Of a DNA stretch of 64,000 bases, positions 33,601 to 48,588 are shown piece after piece. Below the pieces are notes generated by a model that did no database searches, was not told where the DNA came from, and worked only from the letters and a program-made list of their open reading frames with translations. The translations under genes and the position numbers were made by a program. The number at the start of each line of letters is the position of its first letter. Positions within the stretch are counted from its first letter, which is position 1. The DNA is from Diphasiastrum complanatum (taxonomy: Eukaryota; Streptophyta; Lycopodiopsida; Lycopodiales; Lycopodiaceae): the NCBI GenBank assembly GCA_029204225.1, contig CM055113.1:15585971-15649970 (forward strand). Reading direction: 5' to 3'.

Positions 33601-35595
33601 GAATAGTATGTCGAGGCCAACAGTGATGTCAAAAGTTGAAAATAATGACCTGCCACTCGCCGCTTTTCCACCAATTTGAAAGCCAAATCGGCGTCGCCTT
33701 CCGAAATGCACTCAGTCGTCAATTCCCAACAACGTGCCCAGTGGAATGGTGAAACCACTTCTGACGTACTCCAAACACTTTCTCCGCTGCAACCGTTCTG
33801 TTTTGCTGTACCGTACTTGCAGGTACAGTCCGGGTGCCCTTCGTTTGGAGGTTATAGCCTTTCGTTTGGGTCAAAACGAGCAAAGGACCCAAAAATAGGG
33901 ACTTTTCTAGCTTTTGAACTATTTCTTCACTTTGGAGAAACTTCACTCTTCACTTGTGAAGGGACCCAGCTCAACTTTCAGTATGAAAATTTTTAATGAA
34001 GTTGAAGGCCATAATGCACTTCAATTCTTCAGGACCTTGTTTAAAGCTCATCCAATGGCTGAACCAAATCTTGTGGTTCAAATTTCTCTCCCATCACAGA
34101 TTCTGGACCGTTGATTCACTTGACACCTCATCTACAGGTTCAAAGTACATCTGGGCATCAAACCAAACTCTTGCATACGCTAAAAACTTCGATACACTAA
34201 GTTCTTCATCGCGTTGGGCGCGCGAACTGCCCGCGACTTCCCTGCCTGCGGCCGTGCCTCCCTTCCCTCAAAAAGATCGGATCAAGCTCTCCTGTGGATC
34301 GTTTTGAGCACGATATGAGGCCTGGAGCAGGGTCGCCCTACTGAATCCATGACTATAAAATGTTCAGTTAGGAAATTCCGTGGAGAAACGGTGATTTTAG
34401 CTCAACTTGACAAAGTGGCTTTTTCACATTTTTACCGCAAATCTGCTAGGTTAACTGTCTGGAGACAAATCTCTGACATAAACCTCAGAATCTCTCCATG
34501 GCTGATTGACAGTGTGATTAGCTTCGTTCCTGTCCTTACGACATCCAAAACGGTGCATAATCCACAAAATGCTCGTATAGATACTTCTTCTTGGCAACCT
34601 TTGGTTACATATATGATTATGTGGGATTTGCTTTAGGCAAAAATGTTATGGTTTGGTAGCGAGCCCAATATTTATCTTTGTTTAACATCATTTTTTGGAA
34701 ATGCCATTGGATTCTCACAGTAAAGTGATGGCCCATAGTCCTTGGGTGACCCGTAGTCCTTGGGCCTTGCATGGCCCATGCCAATGGTTACAAAAAACAT
34801 TACCTACCGTGGCGACAAGCGAGTAAAGTCATTAGAGTTGATGGTCCAACCACCCATCCCAACCCAACAACAGCAAAAAATATCATACATGTGACCCACC
34901 CATGTGATACATGCCTAACTAGCCGCCCCCCCCCCCTTCCCGCCCCCACCCTCTCAAATAAATTATGACTATTAGTAATTGCCTTTGGGATTATAAATTT
35001 TTGATAAAAGCAGGATCTTATAAATTTTAGAATGGAAAAACTTCATTTGGATGGCGACTAATGGTTTAGGAGGAAAGCTGATGGTCATTTTCCTAGGTGT
35101 ACAAGTCTGGATTATTTGCCATGTGTTCTACCTACGGTTGGTAACCTATGACAAGCTTGGCAGATAGTAGGCCTATTACATGCATATGTGGCCTACTATA
35201 CAAAGCCTATGGTAGGCCTATGTGGAAAACCCCAAGCCTGCATGGTTTGCCATGTGGCAAGCAAGGATTTCAAATTCAAGTAATTACGTAAATATCAAAA
35301 TCTCATAGAGAAAGAAAATTCACAGTCAATATTAAGATATAAATACACTTAAGACTCTAAAGAACTTTGGCAATTTTTCGTTTGAAATTTTTGATATTTA
35401 GTTATTAACGTTAATTAACGTTTTTTCTTGCAAAAAAATTGAAAATAAAAAGAATGTTGTGTCATAGACCATGGGGAGGGGGAGGTTGGCTGAGTAGATC
35501 ATCAATCACCTACTCTAAGCATCATCCACACGTCTCGACCACAAGCTGCCACCCAGATTGTCGGTCGCCCGTCAACAGCGGGCTAACTCACTACT
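33601..35595. other. Intergenic DNA
   Basis: No supported gene. Visible features are a short duplication of C(C/G)(A/T)AGTCCTTGGG near 34,735-34,765, a C-run at about 34,926-34,936, and related words GGCCTA...TAGGCC between 35,160 and 35,225. A perfect dyad AACGTTAATTAACGTT lies near 35,408. Open frames such as 33,676-33,996 have no motif. Confidence 0.5.
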
Positions 35596-35596
35596 A

Positions 35597-35670
<74 letters not shown>
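35596..35670. repeat. Compound (GT)n(TA)n microsatellite
   Basis: About 22 bp of GT repeat running into about 50 bp of TA repeat. Confidence 0.97.
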
Positions 35671-35676
<6 letters not shown>

Positions 35677-35699
35677 CTAGGAACAATATGGGCTGAAAA

Positions 35700-36430
35700 T
35701 GGGCCCTTTAAAAAATTTCACTTTAGAGAGAGGTTACATAGAAAGAGAATGCGAACTTCTGGTCATCGTTTTCGGTTCTAAAGCAAGAAGATTCTTATCC
35801 AATCACACATGTAAAGAATCTAGTGTCAGATACGAAATTTTGAAAGAAATTGTTCAAGCAACACGAACACTAGAAGTAAGTAATCGAGTGAAAAAGGGAC
35901 ATGTGTGGAACAACTTAGACAAACTCGTAGGTGTTATCAGGAAAGAAAATCTATCATCAGAAGATTTGAGGACTTTGCAAAATCATAGTACCACATTTGT
36001 GAAATTTGTACATGATTGTTGGGGAAAGACAACATTACACATTATATGGTACTAATTTATTTGATTATCTGGTACTTATCTCATTCATGCTTATATTTTT
36101 TTCTCCTGATGTAAGTAATCAAAATCTTGTTTGCAGCACATCTTTTTTCATCATGCAACTTATTTTGCAAAGGAATATCAGAGCTTAAATATCTGGTCAT
36201 CACAAGGCATGGAAAAATCTCATTGGCAAGCAAGAGGAGCATTCCATAGAGTTACAAATGATGGAGGACACAATTTAAAAAATAAATATTTAATTGAATT
36301 TTTTCAGTGGTTTTATAGAAGAGCACAATTTAAATATCAAGCTAAACACTCACCAAATGTTACAATTTTTAGAAAGGCATTCAAATTCATAACAAAAGAG
36401 AGATCATTTGTAATATATCAAAAATCTATT
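35700..36430 (+). pseudogene. Unidentified transposon-type coding remnant, probably two exons
   Basis: The open frame to about 36,048 reads through HSTTFVKFVHDCWGKTTLHI. A GT-AG intron (about 36,050-36,136, ending TTGTTTGCAG) would join it to HIFFHHATYFAKEY, NIWSSQGMEKSHWQARGAF and RVTNDGG, then LIEFFQWFYRRAQF. The pattern 'SxQGMEKxH ... F.R.TN.GG' reminds me of C-terminal regions of uncharacterised transposon-associated proteins, but I cannot name the family. It lies upstream of module copy 2 and may be part of the same element. The equivalent for copy 1 would be left of the window. Confidence 0.4.
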
Positions 36431-36442
36431 ATAGGAAATTGT

Positions 36443-37933
36443 TTACTTATCATCATCCTCTTTAAGATTCAGACGGATGGTATTGTCATGAAGGAATAAT
36501 CTCCTTGCATATGGATCCAAAAATTCTAAATTTTTCATTTTGCTCATATCAATGTAACCCGAATAAAGGGCCACTATAGATGATCTTTTTGTAGTCTCAT
36601 TGAGAGTATAACCCAATGTTTTAATTGCCAAATCCCTTTTCACAAAAATTACTTTATATGTTCCTCTGACATACGTATGGCCTCCTAAATAAACTGATAA
36701 AGACTTGATGGCCATAATGACAATGGTAGCATATGGATTAGAAGATGAATGATATATACAAATCTCATTATTTTGAAAGTTTTTCAATAATGAGATAGAG
36801 ACACATCCTTTCTCCCAGTTGATACACCTCGGACACCTCCATGTCTCATACCAAAGGCATCTATTTTAATAGCATCATGTATACGAGTCAAGAAAAAAAA
36901 TTTAGAATGATACATAACACTGCAAACTCAAACTTCAACATAGTATTTGAACTAAGAAAACTGAACAATATCAATACCAATATAATATCTACTTACCGTA
37001 TCATAATCATCATATTTAATGACGTTTGTTCTGGTAATGTCATGTCCTCCAATGGCCTCTACATTTCCCTTGAATTTATTGAGTCCTTGGGAGATATTTT
37101 TTTTGGAATTCCAAAAATTCCTTCTCTGTAGGCAAAGTTTTTTTATAGGCTTTAAATTTTTTAACTATGGCATCCAAGGCCTCATTGCCAGATTGCCAAT
37201 TGCCATCTTTATCATAATCTATCTCATTTTCAAGGTTATTATATGTGTAATCAACAATGTCAAAAAATTATGATAAATTTTGTGCAAAAATTGAGAGGAT
37301 TTCATCCTCTCTCAAATTCAAAACATCTTCTTTATCATTAAAAAAAATATAATTTTCATTATTTATAAAGTATACGGGAATATGGAGTAGAGTTAATTGA
37401 TTAATAGGAGATAGAGAATTAGAGAGAATTATAGAACGAGAGAGAGTTTTCTGATAATTTGAAACTATAGATGTTTCAACTTCAACCCCTATATCAGTAT
37501 CTACATCATCTACATCAACTGGCGCAGATGCAGATGCTTAAATCATGAGAACAATAGAAGATCCAACAAACTCATCATCTGGAATTTCAGTAGATATACA
37601 AAAGACAAAAGCCATTCCTTTGATTAGAAGACGACATGCTCTTTTATGGATACCACAATATATATTTCTTTTGAAATGATCATGCAAGTTAGCATACTTT
37701 TTATTATGTTTATGCTTAGAGGATGATTGGGAATACACAAGGTCTTGAAAATGAACGAAACAATCTATATCCTGAACAGGAGTACTAATAATCTGAGAAA
37801 AATTATCAAGAACAGAAAGTAAATTATAACGATTCTCATAAACTAGATTATCGATATCAAAATGACCTGAATTTTGATCCTGGAATCTCCCTACTTGCGC
37901 TTTGTTCCGACATTGGATCCTAATGACGCGCAC
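36443..37933 (-). pseudogene. Unknown intron-containing ORF (module copy 2)
   Basis: Reading from 37,933 downwards, a frame of 131 codons ends at a private TAA (copy 1 has Glu there) and continues to about 37,260. A further segment reads DIVDYTYNNLENEIDY and KKFKAYKKTLPTEKEFLEFQ. A GT-AG intron is plausible between about 36,996 and 36,900. After it come KIDAFGMRHGGVRGVSTGRK and the 36,787-36,443 frame ending in LKEDDDK. It is clearly once-coding because the two module copies keep complementary intact stretches. I do not recognise the product. Confidence 0.4.
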
Positions 37934-37935
37934 AA

Positions 37936-38990
37936 GTCAATTAGAAAGTAGAGATAAAATGCTAGGGGACAATGTAGGAAGGGGGGCAATTCAGTATTGG
38001 ATGGAGTTTTTTCAGACCCCATTGTTTATAGATGTCGCATTGTTTCCGCTTAAATTCATGGCTACTTTTGATTTTCCCGATTTCAAAAGTCTGCATAATG
38101 ATATGCTCCAATACATCAGACTAGGGACTCCAATCCTCGTGCTCCTATACATAACAAAGTTAGTGTATTTTTTTCAGATTTTATTAAGTTGAGTATTTTT
38201 TATGAATTTTGATTTTACATTTATTCTCATAAATTTATTGTTTTCTAATTGCAATGAACATTGGAGCATATATGTGTTGTCCTTATATGTCAATGATGAG
38301 GGTGTGTGTAATCCAGTTTGTATAAAGATGAGCTCTATTACACACACCCACAAAATTGAGAGGAGCCATATCAAGAAAATACTGGAACTCTTTCCAGTAC
38401 CAAGTGCAACAACGCACACAAAACTAAAAATGCTTGATGCGGAAGTAAAAAAATTTCAATATCGGTTCGACGTGCCCTTGTAGTTTTCTTTGAGATTTTT
38501 TTCATATCGTGCACGTTGACCTGATATTTTTTTGATATCGGTTCGACATGCGCTTGTTTCCTTTGTAGATTTTATTATCACCTCGTGCGCGTTGATCCGA
38601 TGTTACATATAGTTGAAATTTTGTTACTAACTTTCATTTATATTTGAATACTACAGTCCTCCCAACAAGTTGATTTTGTCAGCTATGGTTGGTATACGAT
38701 ATACAATGCCAAATTCTTTTTCAATTGGCTTGCACTACAAGATAAACTTTCTAATCTGGAAGAGGTAATATATTCCTGATAATTTCTAATTACTAATCTT
38801 TGGTTAATAACATTTAATTGAGTTTTTGTTTTTTTCATAATCACATTCCTAATAACTAATCTTTGATTGATAACATTTAATTGTGTTTTTTTTTTTTCAA
38901 TTTAGATGTCCGAAGGTCTCCCCAATGGAGATAATGCACTTCAGGTAGGAGACGATAAAACTTGTGATCAAAAATTCATATTCAGTTTTA
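37936..38990 (+). pseudogene. Ulp1/C48-like peptidase remnant (module copy 2)
   Basis: Better preserved than copy 1 at its start: CAG at about 37,991 keeps GAIQYWMEFF open where copy 1 has TAG. The HW motif is kept in 38,202-38,483 (NEHWSIYV). The QQVDFVSYG block again has Tyr instead of the catalytic Cys (38,684-38,686). Since both copies share the Tyr, the change predates the duplication, unless this branch never used Cys there. Confidence 0.45.
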
Positions 38991-39239
38991 GTGGCTGAGT
39001 GTTCTCCACCCAAGCTACTTCCATCTAGAGAAATGGATTTAGAGATCATAGAAAAACATGACTCTCAACTTGTGGAATGATTCTCAAGTTGATACAGATA
39101 AAAAGTTGGCCTCTCTTGATGTGGATGAGACACATGTATAGAAAAATTTTATACAAATACTAGTTGTGAGTGCCCATCGTTGACGAGCAATGGAGGCCGA
39201 TCTAGGTGGTAGCCGATCATTTGGATAATGGCCGATCTC

Positions 39240-39982
39240 GAGTCTTTGGAAAAAATTGAGTCCATGAAAAAATTCAAGTCCATGAAAAAAGACTCGAATG
39301 ATTTTTGTTTGCGTGTCGAGAGTCGAGTGTCAAGTTTCGAGTTTTGAGTTTTGCGACAGTTTTGAGTGATTTTTGAGTGTCGAGTTTCGCAACAGTTTCA
39401 GACTCAAATATTTTTTATTCGCGACAGTTTATTATTCATGACAGTGTTTTGTTTGTGACAGTTTCATGACAGTTTTGAGTGACAAGTTCGCGACTATTTT
39501 GAGTGTCGAATTCGCGACAGTTTCGCGATAGTTTTGAGTGTCGAGTTTCGCGACAGTTTCAAGTGTTGATTGTCTTGATCGCAACAGTTTCAAACTCGAA
39601 TGATTTTTGTTCGCAACAGTTTATTGTTTGCGATAGTGTCTTGTTCATGACAGTTTCGCGACACTTTTGAGTGTCACGTTTCGCGACAGTTTTGAGTGTC
39701 GATTGTCTTGATCGCGACAGTTTCAGACTTGAATGATTTTTGTTCGCAATAGTGTCTTGTTCATGACAGTTTCGAGTGTCGAGTTTGCGACTTTTTTGAG
39801 TTTTGAGTGTCGAGTTCGCGACAGTTTCACGATAGTTTTGAGTTTTCAGTTTCGAGTGTCATGTTCGTCATAGTTTCGAGTGTCGATTGTCTTGATCGTG
39901 ACAATTTCATACTCGAATGACTTTTGTTCACGACAGTTTATTATTCGTGACAGTGTCTTGTTCATGACAGTTTTGAGTTGAA
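39240..39982. repeat. GCGACAGTTT-type minisatellite, copy 2
   Basis: Counterpart of 2,935-3,660, with several substitutions at CG sites and small changes in unit number. Confidence 0.85.
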
Positions 39983-40212
39983 CTTTGCACCCTTGATAGG
40001 GCGACATATAGTTGTCCATGGCTAAACACTGGTCTAGGCAAATACAATCCAACAAACTCCATTGTCTGGCCTTGAGCTTTGTTTATAGTCATGGAAAATG
40101 TTGGTCTGATGGGGAATTGCACTCGCTAAAATTCAAAAGGCAAATATGAATTAGTGGGTACCAAAGGAATGCGCAAAATGAAAACTCTTGCACCTACCTC
40201 ACATCTTTGTAA
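39972..40212 (-). pseudogene. PIF1/Helitron helicase fragment (module copy 2)
   Basis: Same fragment as 3,650-3,890, with [10 protein letters not shown] and [17 protein letters not shown]. Here FEFQRV is interrupted by a TAG (about 40,129-40,131) where copy 1 has CAG. This copy is therefore more decayed at that point. Confidence 0.85.
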
Positions 40213-40649
40213 TTGTTGTTTGTCCAAAATCAAGTTTTAGAATTTCCTAAAAGCTGAAAGTACATTTAAATCTATGAGAATTCTTAGCATCAGTGTTGGG
40301 AGAGGTCGACAAAGTCCAAGAATGGAACTGACAATTTTTGCCAAAAATTGGCATGCCCAAACACCTGTAGGATTTTTTAGGTCAGGAAATAATATCTCTA
40401 CCTATTCTCAACTTAAGATGCATTGTTAGTTAATTTTAAAATACATATACACATGCACGTATGTATGTATGTGTACGTCTATATGTATGTATGTGTAGGT
40501 AAACGGTCATTGAACAAAATTGGCTAAAATCGAGTGAAAATTACATCACTAGATTATGTTAGAATTGTTGAATGTTCAATTTCACCGTGCGAATAGTTGT
40601 TCTAACTATTTCAATTGGAATATAAATAAGGACCCGAAGATTCAAATAT

Positions 40650-41055
40650 AAAAAAATTTGAGCTTCGTCTAAATATTCGAGTTCGTCCAAAAAATCGAAT
40701 CTAGAATATTTCGAGTTTGTCCAAAAATTTACTTTCGTCCAAAAATTCGAGTTCATTCCAAAATCGAGTCGACTGAAAAAATATTCGAATCCGTCCAAAA
40801 ATTTGAGTCTAGAAAAATTTGAACCTCTGGAAATTTGAGTTGACTGAAAAAATGCGAGTTTGTTGAACAAATTCGAACCTTCAAAATTCGAGTCATTCCT
40901 AGAAATTCAAGTCTCAAAAAATTCAAGTCTCAAAAAATTCAAGTCGAGTGAAAATTCGAGTTCGTCCAAAAATTCAAGTTCGTTCCAAAAGTCGAGTTCG
41001 TCCCAGAATTCGACTTCGTCCAAAAATTCGTTGAGTTCGTCCATATATTCGAGTT
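40650..41055. repeat. ATTCGAGTTCGTCC minisatellite, copy 2
   Basis: Counterpart of 4,330-4,735. One AAAAAATTCAAGTCTC unit has been added in tandem near 40,915-40,935. Confidence 0.85.
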
Positions 41056-41454
41056 ATTCTCCATTTTCCTCGTCTTTGAGGTGTCCTCCTGCCTCCCACC
41101 ACCGCTCTAGAAAATTTTATCAATTATCACCCTATCTTGAGCTTTTCTTGATACTATAACTTTTTCGTTTTTAATAAACTCTGTCTCTTTTCATTCTCAG
41201 ATTCAAGGTTTAGAACTACTCCCAGTCCCAACTCCTCCCGAGTACCTCCACTCGGTGTTTGAGAGAGTCTGAATAATCCAAGATTGAAATCGGTAGCTTT
41301 CTCAAAAAAATTAATACGAAATTTTTTTTGTTAGATTTTTTATGTCTTAATCTCAAGTTTTGTAGATGAAAACTGGCAATTATGAGTACCTTCATCGTTA
41401 GGATCCAACCCACATCTGACTCAATTATCTGACCCAATGGTAAAAAAATCCAAC

Positions 41455-41575
41455 TCCTCAGGTCGGGTCGAAAGTTTTCGAACCTTGGTCGGGTCAAAAA
41501 TTTTTGACCCTCGGGGGGGGGGGGTCGAGTCAAAAATTTTCGACCCTTGGTCAGGTCGGGTGGGGTCGGAACATA
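41455..41575. repeat. GGGTC hairpin repeat with G-run, copy 2
   Basis: Counterpart of 5,125-5,275. GGGTCAAAAATTTTTGACCC is a near-perfect dyad, and an uninterrupted G-run of about 12 lies at 41,512-41,523. Confidence 0.75.
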
Positions 41576-44530
<2,955 letters not shown>

Positions 44531-44602
44531 GGAAGGAGGATTGTGAGAGAGGAAAAGAGAGAGGTTACTGATTTGGATTGTAGGAGAGAGAGAGAGACCG
44601 GT

Positions 44603-44648
<46 letters not shown>

Positions 44649-44779
44649 CGGGTGGAGAGAAAAATTTGAAACACGCGTCCAAAAGAAAAAAAAATGGCTT
44701 GGATGCATTATTTTTTTCACCATTTTTTTTCAAACGACGTTTTTTAGCTTTTGCCTTTGCAAAAGCGTGACATTTTTTG

Positions 44780-47105
44780 TGAGCAGAGCGTGACATTTTC
44801 TGAGACACAGATTAAATTCTATTTGGGAATCTATGGTTTGTGTAGTTTTCGAGAAAGAACCAACTATGGTATAGAAATGAGATGTGGTCTGAAAGTAATT
44901 TTGGATAGATTCAGAGTAACATGCCTAACTGCAACTTTTCGAAATATGAGAAAATTTCTAGGGATTGTGTGGACAATCTGGAATTGAAACAGATTTGGAA
45001 TTTGAATCATTATCTATAAGTAGTACAGTAAAAGGTCAAAGGTTACTAGTCCATTTTAATTGGAATAGAAGTAAGTTTGATTAGAATTTAAGTCTGAGAG
45101 TTCTGTATTGGATCAACCTAATCTTAGTTTTTGTACTAGGATCGGTGAGGGGTTGATTAGTAGGAGAAATTATGCTATTAAAAGAAATTGGATTGGAAAA
45201 CTATTGAGAGTGAATTTTATTCTTCTCAGAGATTTTCCGGATATGTTATTTACTCATGAGAAATAGAAAATATTTTGTAGCTGAGTTACAAGATCTCAGT
45301 GAGATATGTGAGTAACATATGTGGGTTCTGGAGGAATCTGCCAGATAAGAATGTGTTTATGTACTAGGTCATAGTGAGATTATTCACGTATGTGCACAAT
45401 TAATCTTGTATGAATCTACTTTGTATTCATGATTACTAGAGTTATTTGGTGCACTTAACCTAGTCAACAAACATAGACATATGATCAAGTATTGTTTTGA
45501 CAGATACTTGCAGAGTTAACAAATCCTTGTATATAAGATTTATGGATTAACTTATAAATGATTTGGGTAAGGATCTAAATGTGGTGTTATACTAGTTTTT
45601 CACCTAGACATTTGAAATTTCTGAATCATTGGCAATTAACTTGAGTAGTTGAATACTCCAGGATGAAGTTATTGGTAAAACGATCAGTGTGATGTGGATT
45701 AATCAGAAAGTGATGGGTTTGATTATATTGCTTGTAAGACGCATGATTAGTGAATCATTTGGGTTCATCAGTTGAAATTATATGCATTGGATATAAAGTA
45801 TTCTTGGGACTGAGTATTCCTTAGTTAAGGAAGGGACTCAGCTCATTAGTGATTGTATCCTAGAGAGCTCAATTGGATAATGAATCTAAGAATAACAACC
45901 GAATTGATATTCAGCAGGACTTTGGATATCTAGGTGTGATTTTGGATTGTAATCTAAAGTTTTTGTAGTTGAAGATGATTGTCATTTGGTATGCTTTTTG
46001 TCTTTAATTACCAGTGATTCATAGAACTTCAATATCTCGCATTTTAGTTAAAGAATCCTAATTGGAGAGTTTTCCTAAAATCTAGTATTTTCTTTTTGAG
46101 AAAGATTTTGGAATGATTCTTACTTTTCCTGAGTTATGTGGAACATATACTCCAGTATCTTGTAAATGATTAAGTATGATTTTGATTCCAGAAAATTGTG
46201 ATTGATGAATCATACGAATCTAAATATTTATGATCGACAGATCATCAGAGGATTATATGAAATTGTGAAGATTCTTACGTGTGATGATTAATTCTGGATC
46301 TATTATTTGAGTAAGAATTCAGATCAGTATTTTGAATCTCTCTACTCCAGTATTTTATTTGAGAACCTATGGATCTCACATATATTCTCACAAGATAAGT
46401 ATTTTATTTGTGGAGAATTTAATTAATCTAGTGGATGTTATTCTGCTACAGTTTATGGTCTGTAAATGCTTGAGTACAATTTTTTATCTGATTGGATCTC
46501 CAGTTATCATAGGAGACAAACAAGTCTATTAAGATGAATGAATTTTATTTTTCTTGCATTTGGTGTTAGAAACAGTAGCATTTAATTCAAAAGAGTATAT
46601 GGGATACTCAGAGTTGAGTTTTAATCATTCTATATCTTAATGATTCTCCTAGAGATTCTAGATAAATAAATCATCATATATTAGAAATTGGATTCTAAGG
46701 ATATTTGTACTTCGAAGCTTATGAATTATGTGCCAGAGTGGTGAATAATTTCAGATTGTAATTGTAATTGTTTTATTATTTCTTTAACTTCAATCTCTTA
46801 AGTTAGGTTATTTCACCTAGTGTTTCATGTAAGTGTTTTACATTAAAGTGATGTTACTAACTTATGGTGAATATAACCTAGATGGATAAAACTATCACTT
46901 AGTGTAATTGTCAAATCTGAGTTGTACTCCAGTGTAGAGATTATCATTTGAAAAATAGGATTATCTATGAGTACTTGTTTGATGTGAAAGTTTGACTAAG
47001 GATAATGATTTTCTAGGTTGATATTTAAAGTTAAAAGAACTGTTCCTATTATTCTTTCATGTTTAGAGGGCTTTTAAGGATAGAAGCAGTATAAGGAGAG
47101 AAGAA
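44780..47105 (+). mobile_element. Family C element, decayed interior
   Basis: Aligns with 20,905-22,228 over much of its first half and leads into the sequence AAGGAGAGAA, a polypurine tract (47,096-47,105), before the LTR. No gag, protease, integrase or polymerase motif can be read in any frame. It is either a large non-autonomous element or heavily decayed. The 5' LTR is not seen in this window. Confidence 0.6.
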
Positions 47106-47605
47106 TGTTACGTCCATGGCCAGTAAGTAGGATTCAGTATACTCCTAGCCTTGGATACACGGTACTCCAGTAAATCAAGCTGGTAGTTTTGCCACATCAT
47201 ACTGGATGTGACCCAAAAGTAACTAATATCCTTGTGAGGCCCAGAACACACTAAATGGAGTTTAGATAAGGTATGAGATAGTGTATCCATGTGTAGAGTT
47301 ATCAATAGCAATTCTATGAATAGGTGGTCCATGCTTAGGACTCTATTCTAGGTGAACTTAGGGCTATGCATGGCTATGTGCCTAGGTTGCTTTTGGCTCT
47401 ATATATTGAGGCCAAACTCGTCCTAATCCTCATTGTGATCATTGATTCATTGCCAGAGTTTCACTCTACATTCATGCTTCTTATTCCTTGGCTTGGGGGT
47501 AAAGCTTTTAGAGTTGATTGGTTGCTTCTACTTGGTTGGGTGGTTGTTCCATAGTGTGTTTTCCATTGTGGTTTATCTTGTAAGCAGGATCTTAGGGAGC
47601 TTCCC
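47106..47605 (+). mobile_element. Family C 3' LTR, interrupted by element D
   Basis: Starts TGTTACGTCCATGG after a polypurine tract and matches the reverse complement of 8,931-9,448. Its last bases (TTATA) are displaced to 53,599-53,603 by element D. The host LTR is thus almost complete before the break. Confidence 0.8.
47601..47605. other. Target site duplication TTCCC, left copy
   Basis: TTCCC lies before TGTTGTAAAG and again at 53,594-53,598 after GCGCTACA. The uninterrupted LTR near 8,931-8,945 has one TTCCC, confirming the empty site. Confidence 0.93.
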
Positions 47606-48588
47606 TGTTGTAAAGCTACCTTTACAAGCTTTACTTCTGGCGCCAATGGCAATAAGCATTGTCCCTGACGCCAGTAGCGCCGGCGCCTCTGTGACCAACA
47701 TCCAGCCAGCGCCAAGTTCCTATGGCTGAAAATCTTTGATCGGTTCTAGTGAAGTCCAGAGAGCTCAGATCGATGTGTAATCACCTCACACGATCTAGGC
47801 ATGATTAAAGGAAGCCTGGGGATCAATAAATTCTAGAGAGAGAAAATGACTTTCTAGAGAGAAAATCCTAGAGATAGAAAACGTGCTTTACCAGCCTGGG
47901 TAGAGTACTTGGTATGAGGGGAGGTGGCGAATCCCACCAATACTATAAGGGAATGCGGGTTGCGACTCAGGGCGAGCTCCAACCAAGTCTCAGCCTCCCT
48001 TGCTAGAATGTTGTCCTGGCACTCGCCTTGGCATGCCAGCACCCCGGAGACTAGGGTCGGTCACACCCTTGAAATATAACCTTCTTAGATTTTATCTGTT
48101 GCGGCTTGTGGTTCTGAGTGTTTCTTGTATGAACGTGAATGGGTTAAGCTCTTGGGGAACGGGCTCTAACTTGTCGGTTGAATTGGATGACTTGCTTGGG
48201 TGAAAGTTACCCGTTTATGGCTGTCCAGTCTGACGTGGCGCCAGGTTGGCTTCCAGCGCTCATGACGAAACTTTCAGTTGGTTAAGTTTGATGTAAGTCA
48301 GACCGCTTGCTTGGAATGGATGTTACTCGTTTGTAACAAAGCTTCGAGTTGGTTAAGTTTGATGTATGTCGGGTGGTTGGCTCGGAGGGAAGTCACCCAC
48401 ATCGGGACCCCCGATCTGGCATGGCGCCAAGTTTAATCTCAATGTTAGTCTCAAAACTTCAAGTTGGTTAAGTCTGATCTTTGTTGGCGAGTTGGCTGCT
48501 TGTATGTCAAGTGGGTTTGGATGGCAAGGGTTGAAGGCTGGGAAGCTAAGTCGTGGTTCCCGGCACCCTTTGGGATGCCTGCGCTACA
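47606..48588 (+). repeat. Element D 5' LTR (983 bp)
   Basis: Begins TGTTGTAAAGC and ends CTGCGCTACA. It is rich in GGCGCC words near the start. It contains three copies of a TTC(A/G)AGTTGGTTAAG(T/C)(T/C)TGAT unit at about 48,268, 48,342 and 48,457, resembling promoter subrepeats. Confidence 0.88.

Noticed and set aside
33676-33996. 106-codon open frame after the copia nest
   Set aside because: No motif, and overlapping open frames exist in other phases.
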